From Bacteroidota bacterium (GTDB lineage: Bacteria > Bacteroidota > Bacteroidia > Sphingobacteriales > Sphingobacteriaceae), in NCBI GenBank assembly GCA_023450085.1, contig JAEXHI010000038.1, forward strand, positions 1-64,000: a DNA stretch of 64,000 nt. The letters run 5' to 3'. A model generated the notes under the pieces. The model saw only the letters and a list, made by a program, of their open reading frames with translations. It did not search any database and was not told the DNA's origin. The position numbers and the translations under genes were made by a program. How positions within the stretch are numbered: the first letter of the stretch is position 1; the number at the start of each line of letters is the position of its first letter. Shown here piece by piece: positions 60,204 to 64,000 of this stretch.

Positions 60204-61010
60204 ATGAAAAAAACAATGCTTTTCGGAGTGGCAACGGCATTACTTGCCATCTCATCGTGCTCTACAGTGCCGCTAACGGGTCGTAGTAGATTAAGTTTGG
60301 TAGATGATAGCCAATTGCAGCAACAAGCCGCCATTGGTTATGCGCAATTGTTGAGCGATCCTCAAACTAAGGTGGTGGCATCTAATAATGCTAATGCGGC
60401 CATGGTAAAACGCGTAGGGCAAAAAATAGCTGCTGCAGTAACTCAGTATATGAACCAGAATGGCTATGGAGATCAGATTAAAAACTATAAATGGGAATAT
60501 AATTTGATTGATAGCAAAGAAATTAATGCTTGGTGTATGCCAGGTGGTAAAATTGCAGTTTACACAGGTATTTTGCCTGTAACCAAAGACGAAGCTGGAT
60601 TGGCTACAGTAATGGGCCACGAAGTTGCGCATGCGATTGCACAGCACTCTGCTGAAAGAGCATCGCAAATGACGGTTGCACAAGGTTTAGGTGCTGCGGT
60701 AGGTGTAGCCAGTGCTAATTCTAAATATGCTCAATATATCAATGCTGCTTATGGTATAGGCGGACAATTGACTATTTTAAGCTATGGAAGAAATCAAGAG
60801 CTAGAAGCTGATAAAATGGGTTTGTCGTTTATGGCAATGGCCGGATATAATCCAAGTAATGCGGTAGCCTTTTGGCAAAGAATGGCACAAGCTAGTGCAG
60901 GTTCTCAAAAACCACCAGCATTTTTAAGTACGCACCCTACCGATCAAGCTCGTATTGCACAAATACAAAAAGATTTGCCAGAGGCAATGAAATATTATAA
61001 AGGAAAATAG
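60204..61010 (+). CDS. M48 family metallopeptidase lipoprotein (LoiP-like)
   Basis: A 268-aa protein started at ATG 60204; an upstream in-frame ATG at 60168 would precede the signal peptide by 12 residues. The lipobox is LLAISSC with Cys19. The zinc motif HEVAH is at 139-143, and the third ligand is in QELEADKMG. THPTDQARIAQI closes the domain. It resembles LoiP/YcaL-type proteases that act on outer-membrane proteins. Confidence 0.9.
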   Translation: MKKTMLFGVATALLAISSCSTVPLTGRSRLSLVDDSQLQQQAAIGYAQLLSDPQTKVVASNNANAAMVKRVGQKIAAAVTQYMNQNGYGDQIKNYKWEYNLIDSKEINAWCMPGGKIAVYTGILPVTKDEAGLATVMGHEVAHAIAQHSAERASQMTVAQGLGAAVGVASANSKYAQYINAAYGIGGQLTILSYGRNQELEADKMGLSFMAMAGYNPSNAVAFWQRMAQASAGSQKPPAFLSTHPTDQARIAQIQKDLPEAMKYYKGK

Positions 61011-61035
61011 AAAATAAGTATAAGGTATTAAGTTT

Positions 61036-61084
61036 AAGGTTTAAAGTCTGGATGATTGATGTTCAGGCTTTAAACCTTTTTTCT
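61036..61084 (+). terminator. Terminator of the M48 lipoprotein gene
   Basis: AAGGTTTAAAGTCTG (61036-61050) and CAGGCTTTAAACCTT (61064-61078) form a 15-bp stem with one wobble, followed by a T-rich tail. Confidence 0.85.
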
Positions 61085-61099
61085 TTTAGAGAATCCGAC

Positions 61100-61138
61100 A
61101 CTAACCACTAACCACTAACCACTAACCACTAACCACTA
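61100..61138. repeat. ACTAACC heptamer tandem repeat overlapping a stop codon
   Basis: Five exact copies of ACTAACC (61100-61134) plus a partial ACTA. The last bases are also the TAG stop codon of the convergent pabB-type gene (61138-61136 on the minus strand). Change in copy number would alter only sequence downstream of the stop. Confidence 0.93.
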
Positions 61139-62392
61139 GTTCCTAGAAAGTACACTCATCATTGCCGAAGCCTTAAGTAGGCACTCTTCATATTCCTTCT
61201 CACTTTCTGATTGATAGGTAATGGCGCCGCCGACCTGAAAGGAGAGATATTTGTTGGTCGCATTATAAAGGATGCTTCTGATGACTACATTAAAATCAAA
61301 ATCCCCATTAGGACTGATATATCCTAAAGAACCCGAATAAACACCACGCTTGCTTACTTCATATTGGTCTATGAGTTGCATGGCTCGTAGTTTTGGTGCA
61401 CCCGTCATGGAGCCCATAGGGAATGTGTTTTTGATAGCATCCACAAAATGTACCTCAGGCGAAAGATCACAGCTAATGCTAGATATCATTTGATGTACTT
61501 GAGGGAAACTATAAATGCCAAAAAGTTCATCAACTTTTACGGTTCCTTTTACGGCACTTTTGGTGAGGTCATTTCTAACCAAATCCACTATCATGACATT
61601 TTCAGCCTGTTCCTTTTCACTGTTTCTAAGTGCGGTTTTGATTTGATGATCTTCAGTAGGATCTTCGCTTCTTTTAGCAGTACCTTTAATAGGTTGCGAG
61701 GTGAGTTTTCGGCCGTTTTTGGCTAAAAATCTTTCTGGTGTAGCCGATAAAACAAATTTGTCTCGGATTTTGAGAAAGCCAGAAAATGGGGTAGGAGAAA
61801 TAGCTTTGAGTTTATTGTATACCAATAATGGGTCTATTTCAGCATGGTCATCAAAAAATTCTTGGCAAAAATTCATTTCATAAACATCGCCACGTTTGAT
61901 ATGCTGTTTGATACTTTCTAATTTATCCAGGTAAGCTTGTTTACTCAGTCTGCTTTTAATGGCAACTGGTGCTGTTGGTGATTCTTCTTTGGTTTTAAGT
62001 AGCAGAATCTCTTTTATAATCGCTTGATCTCCTTTCAGAACATTGATTTGTTCTCCGCTAATTGAAATAAGATATTGCGGAACGAAAAAATATAAGTCAG
62101 GAAAATTAAGTGAATCGGTTTTAGGTTCCTCCAGTACCTCTACTTCGTTTTTTAAGTCGTAGCTAAGTAACCCAAACATCCAATCCTGATGTTCTTCTGC
62201 AAAAGTTTTTAAGTCTGAAAAGGCTTTACCTACGTTAGCGGATAATTCGTTTTCTACCCCGAAAGCGATTAGGCAGTCATGCTTACCATATTTATCAGCA
62301 TAATGGTGCGAATCTAAATAGCTACAAACTTCAAAACTAGCAGCGTATTGAAGTGCTTTCTGTTTAAAAACCTGAATTTGGTCTGGGCTCAT
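61136..62392 (-). CDS. pabB: Aminodeoxychorismate synthase component I type enzyme
   Basis: A 418-aa chorismate-binding enzyme. The C-terminal domain has KRGDVYEMNFCQEFF, KGTAKRSEDPTED, DLVRNDLTKSAVKG, FPMGSMTGAPKLRAMQLID and GVYSGSLGYISPNGDFDFNVVIR. The short N-terminal half and the SMTGAPK segment suit PabB more than TrpE, but anthranilate synthase cannot be excluded. No glutaminase subunit gene is next to it. The class IV aminotransferase at 26 kb is a possible lyase partner. Confidence 0.85.
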   Translation of the reverse strand: MSPDQIQVFKQKALQYAASFEVCSYLDSHHYADKYGKHDCLIAFGVENELSANVGKAFSDLKTFAEEHQDWMFGLLSYDLKNEVEVLEEPKTDSLNFPDLYFFVPQYLISISGEQINVLKGDQAIIKEILLLKTKEESPTAPVAIKSRLSKQAYLDKLESIKQHIKRGDVYEMNFCQEFFDDHAEIDPLLVYNKLKAISPTPFSGFLKIRDKFVLSATPERFLAKNGRKLTSQPIKGTAKRSEDPTEDHQIKTALRNSEKEQAENVMIVDLVRNDLTKSAVKGTVKVDELFGIYSFPQVHQMISSISCDLSPEVHFVDAIKNTFPMGSMTGAPKLRAMQLIDQYEVSKRGVYSGSLGYISPNGDFDFNVVIRSILYNATNKYLSFQVGGAITYQSESEKEYEECLLKASAMMSVLSRN

Positions 62393-62480
62393 CTTTATAT
62401 CGCAAAGTTAAAAATGTTAAATGAAGCATGATTAATATTTAGAATTAATATCTTGGAAAATCAATGAATAAATCAAATTT

Positions 62481-63077
62481 ATGAGGAAAAAAATGTTAAC
62501 GCTCTGTGTTTTGTTAGGTACTGCATTTGTGGTTAATGCTCAAAATACGGCTAAAGAAGGCTATCGGGATTTTAAGCTGTACAGGACTACCAAAGGTAAT
62601 GCAGAGAGTATTGCAAAAATGAAGACGCTGTTGCAGCAACAAGATCAACTTAGTGCTAAGCAGGTGACGAATTTACAGTATCATTTAGGAAGAATGCATG
62701 AAGAAATTGGTGACCCCGAAAATGCACTTTTGTATTATGAGCAATCGCTAAAAGGAGAAGCAAATTATACCGTTTTGCATAGAGCTTTAGGTTTTATCTA
62801 TTTGGGTAAAACCAAGCCATTCGTAAAAAAAATGAATGAGGCCAGTGCTGCTAAGAATGCTATCGCAAACGCAAATGCTTTTTCAAAATACAAGGACATG
62901 GTTTTAAAGGCGCTACCACATTTAGAAAAGTATCAAGCTTGTGAACCAGACGAGGAGACACTAAATATGATCACCAACCTTTATAAAAGTATCAAAGACC
63001 AACAGTTAATTGCCAGCTTGCCCGACCGATTGAAAACGATGGAAGGAACTTGCGTAACTCTTTTGGATGATGAATAA
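62481..63077 (+). CDS. Exported TPR-like protein, 198 aa
   Basis: Signal peptide about 1-20 (ending VNAQ). The rest is helical, with a TPR-like unit NLQYHLGRMHEEIGDPENALLYYEQSLKGE and following VLHRALGFIYLGKTKPFVKKM. I do not recognise a narrower family. It is convergent with purA and shares a bidirectional terminator. Confidence 0.75.
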   Translation: MRKKMLTLCVLLGTAFVVNAQNTAKEGYRDFKLYRTTKGNAESIAKMKTLLQQQDQLSAKQVTNLQYHLGRMHEEIGDPENALLYYEQSLKGEANYTVLHRALGFIYLGKTKPFVKKMNEASAAKNAIANANAFSKYKDMVLKALPHLEKYQACEPDEETLNMITNLYKSIKDQQLIASLPDRLKTMEGTCVTLLDDE

Positions 63078-63079
63078 AT

Positions 63080-63114
63080 AAAAAATCCCGTTGCAATTAA
63101 CAACGGGATTTTTT
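63080..63114. terminator. Bidirectional terminator
   Basis: AAAAAATCCCGTTG (63080-63093) and CAACGGGATTTTTT (63101-63114) form a perfect 14-bp stem with T/A tracts on both sides, serving both the TPR-like gene and purA. Confidence 0.95.
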
Positions 63115-63131
63115 ATGAAGATTAACTTTAC

Positions 63132-64000
63132 TTATTTTAAAGTTAAGGTTTGTGTTCTATCAGGGCCAACAGATAAATATTTGATTGGCACTTCTAATTC
63201 TTTTTCTAAGAACTCAATGTATGATTTTAACTGTGCAGGAATTTGATCTAAAGAAGTAATCTTTGTCAAATCGGTTTTCCAGCCTTCTATTGCTTTCAAT
63301 ACAGGTTTTGGTTGTACAGTGATAATGTCGTACGGCATGTAATCGATGGTTTCTCCATCATGCTCGTAGTGAGTACAAGCATAAATAGTATCAAAACCAT
63401 CTAGTACGTCAGCTTTCATCATGATCAATTCAGTTACTCCATTTAACATGATGGCATATTTCAATGCAGGGATATCAATCCAGCCGCAACGACGAGCTCT
63501 GCCTGTAGTTGCACCAAACTCATGACCCACTGCACGTAAAGTTTCGCCAGTTTCATCAAATAACTCGGTAGGGAATGGGCCACCACCAACTCTGGTGCAA
63601 TAAGCCTTGAAAATTCCATAAACATCACCAACTTTATTAGGAGCAATACCTAAACCGGTACAAGCGCCAGCAGTAGTGGTGTTAGATGAAGTTACAAATG
63701 GGTATGAGCCAAAGTCAACATCTAATAAAGTACCTTGAGCACCTTCAGCCAATACTTTCTTGCCTTCTTTTAAGTAACCGTTTACAAAATGCTCGCTGTC
63801 TACGTGTGGAATAGATTTGATGAATTCGATCGCTTCAAAAAATGCGGCTTCTTTTTCGGTTAAATCATATTCAAACTCGTAATGAGAAAGGATTTCTTTG
63901 TGTTTTTGTACCAGCTTCTCGTATCTTTCTTTGAAGTCAGGTAAAGTAGTGTCACCTACGCGGATACCATTACGGCCAGTTTTGTCCATGTAAGTTGGAC
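63132..64000 (-). CDS. purA: Adenylosuccinate synthetase, partial (5' end outside window)
   Basis: The C-terminal two thirds of PurA, which converts IMP and aspartate to adenylosuccinate with GTP. Visible motifs are LAEGAQGTLLDVDFGSYPFVTSSNTT, GPFPTEL, GHEFGATTGRARRCGW and the closing VGPDRTQTL. The frame is open to the window edge (PTYMDKTGRNG), so the real start lies beyond 64000; the ATG at 63989 is internal. Confidence 0.96.
   Translation of the reverse strand, partial: PTYMDKTGRNGIRVGDTTLPDFKERYEKLVQKHKEILSHYEFEYDLTEKEAAFFEAIEFIKSIPHVDSEHFVNGYLKEGKKVLAEGAQGTLLDVDFGSYPFVTSSNTTTAGACTGLGIAPNKVGDVYGIFKAYCTRVGGGPFPTELFDETGETLRAVGHEFGATTGRARRCGWIDIPALKYAIMLNGVTELIMMKADVLDGFDTIYACTHYEHDGETIDYMPYDIITVQPKPVLKAIEGWKTDLTKITSLDQIPAQLKSYIEFLEKELEVPIKYLSVGPDRTQTLTLK

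Noticed and set aside
61136..62392. Calling the chorismate enzyme TrpE
   Set aside because: No trp genes nearby and the motifs fit PabB slightly better, though anthranilate synthase is not excluded.

Overview
The window looks like a chromosomal segment from a member of the Bacteroidetes, most likely Sphingobacteriaceae and Pedobacter-like. Four things point there: many genes preceded by the Bacteroidetes primary-sigma -7 box TAnnTTTG with few strong Shine-Dalgarno sites; secreted proteins with short Lys-rich signal peptides ending in Ala-Gln; family content (fused IcmF mutase, PafA phosphatase, HU-CCDC81/SPOR protein, DUF4783, TPR-OMP-ExbBD-TonB set); and low GC. The genus is my inference from protein recognition, not a database result.

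Layout. 1-741: 3' end of a 23S rRNA, 5S rRNA and terminator of an rRNA operon. 1-9.6 kb: acyl-ACP desaturase, then on the minus strand a PqqB-like metallo-beta-lactamase protein coupled to a fused acyl-CoA mutase (icmF), a PafA-type phosphatase and folC. 10.5-19.2 kb: a minus-strand operon that reads, in transcription order, possible 44-aa ORF, 1005-aa TPR protein, outer-membrane barrel, HU/SPOR transmembrane protein, ExbB, ExbD and a TonB-like protein. This looks like a dedicated trans-envelope energy-coupled machine. 19.3-21.1 kb: pyrR-pyrB-small membrane protein. 21.9-25.9 kb: MarR-TolC-HlyD-ABC permease efflux operon without an ATPase gene. 26-31 kb: class IV aminotransferase, DCC-type protein, a large M48 protease, methyltransferase plus small membrane protein. 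31-35.4 kb: alcohol/aldehyde oxidation locus (AdhP, DUF779, ALDH) with a divergent AraC regulator and visible operator repeats. 35.4-37 kb: ECF sigma operon with three small membrane proteins. 37-43 kb: GH20 hexosaminidase, S41 peptidase, ribosomal protein S1. 43-50.4 kb: pyruvate carboxylase, DUF1080 protein, TPM protein, cmk. 50.4-64 kb: arfB, LpxR-like protein, lon, TPR protein, gpmI, DUF4783, nadC, plsY, M48 lipoprotein, pabB-type synthase, and a partial purA at the right edge.

The larger intergenic gaps are filled by at least seven families of palindromic repeats, several with two or more copies here. They form the main non-coding feature of the window. I see no phage, insertion sequence, CRISPR array, tRNA or restriction system. 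Most genes are ordinary housekeeping genes. The least explained items are the HU/SPOR-ExbBD-TonB operon, the ECF micro-operon, the ATPase-less efflux operon, the icmF-linked PqqB-like protein, and the repeat families.
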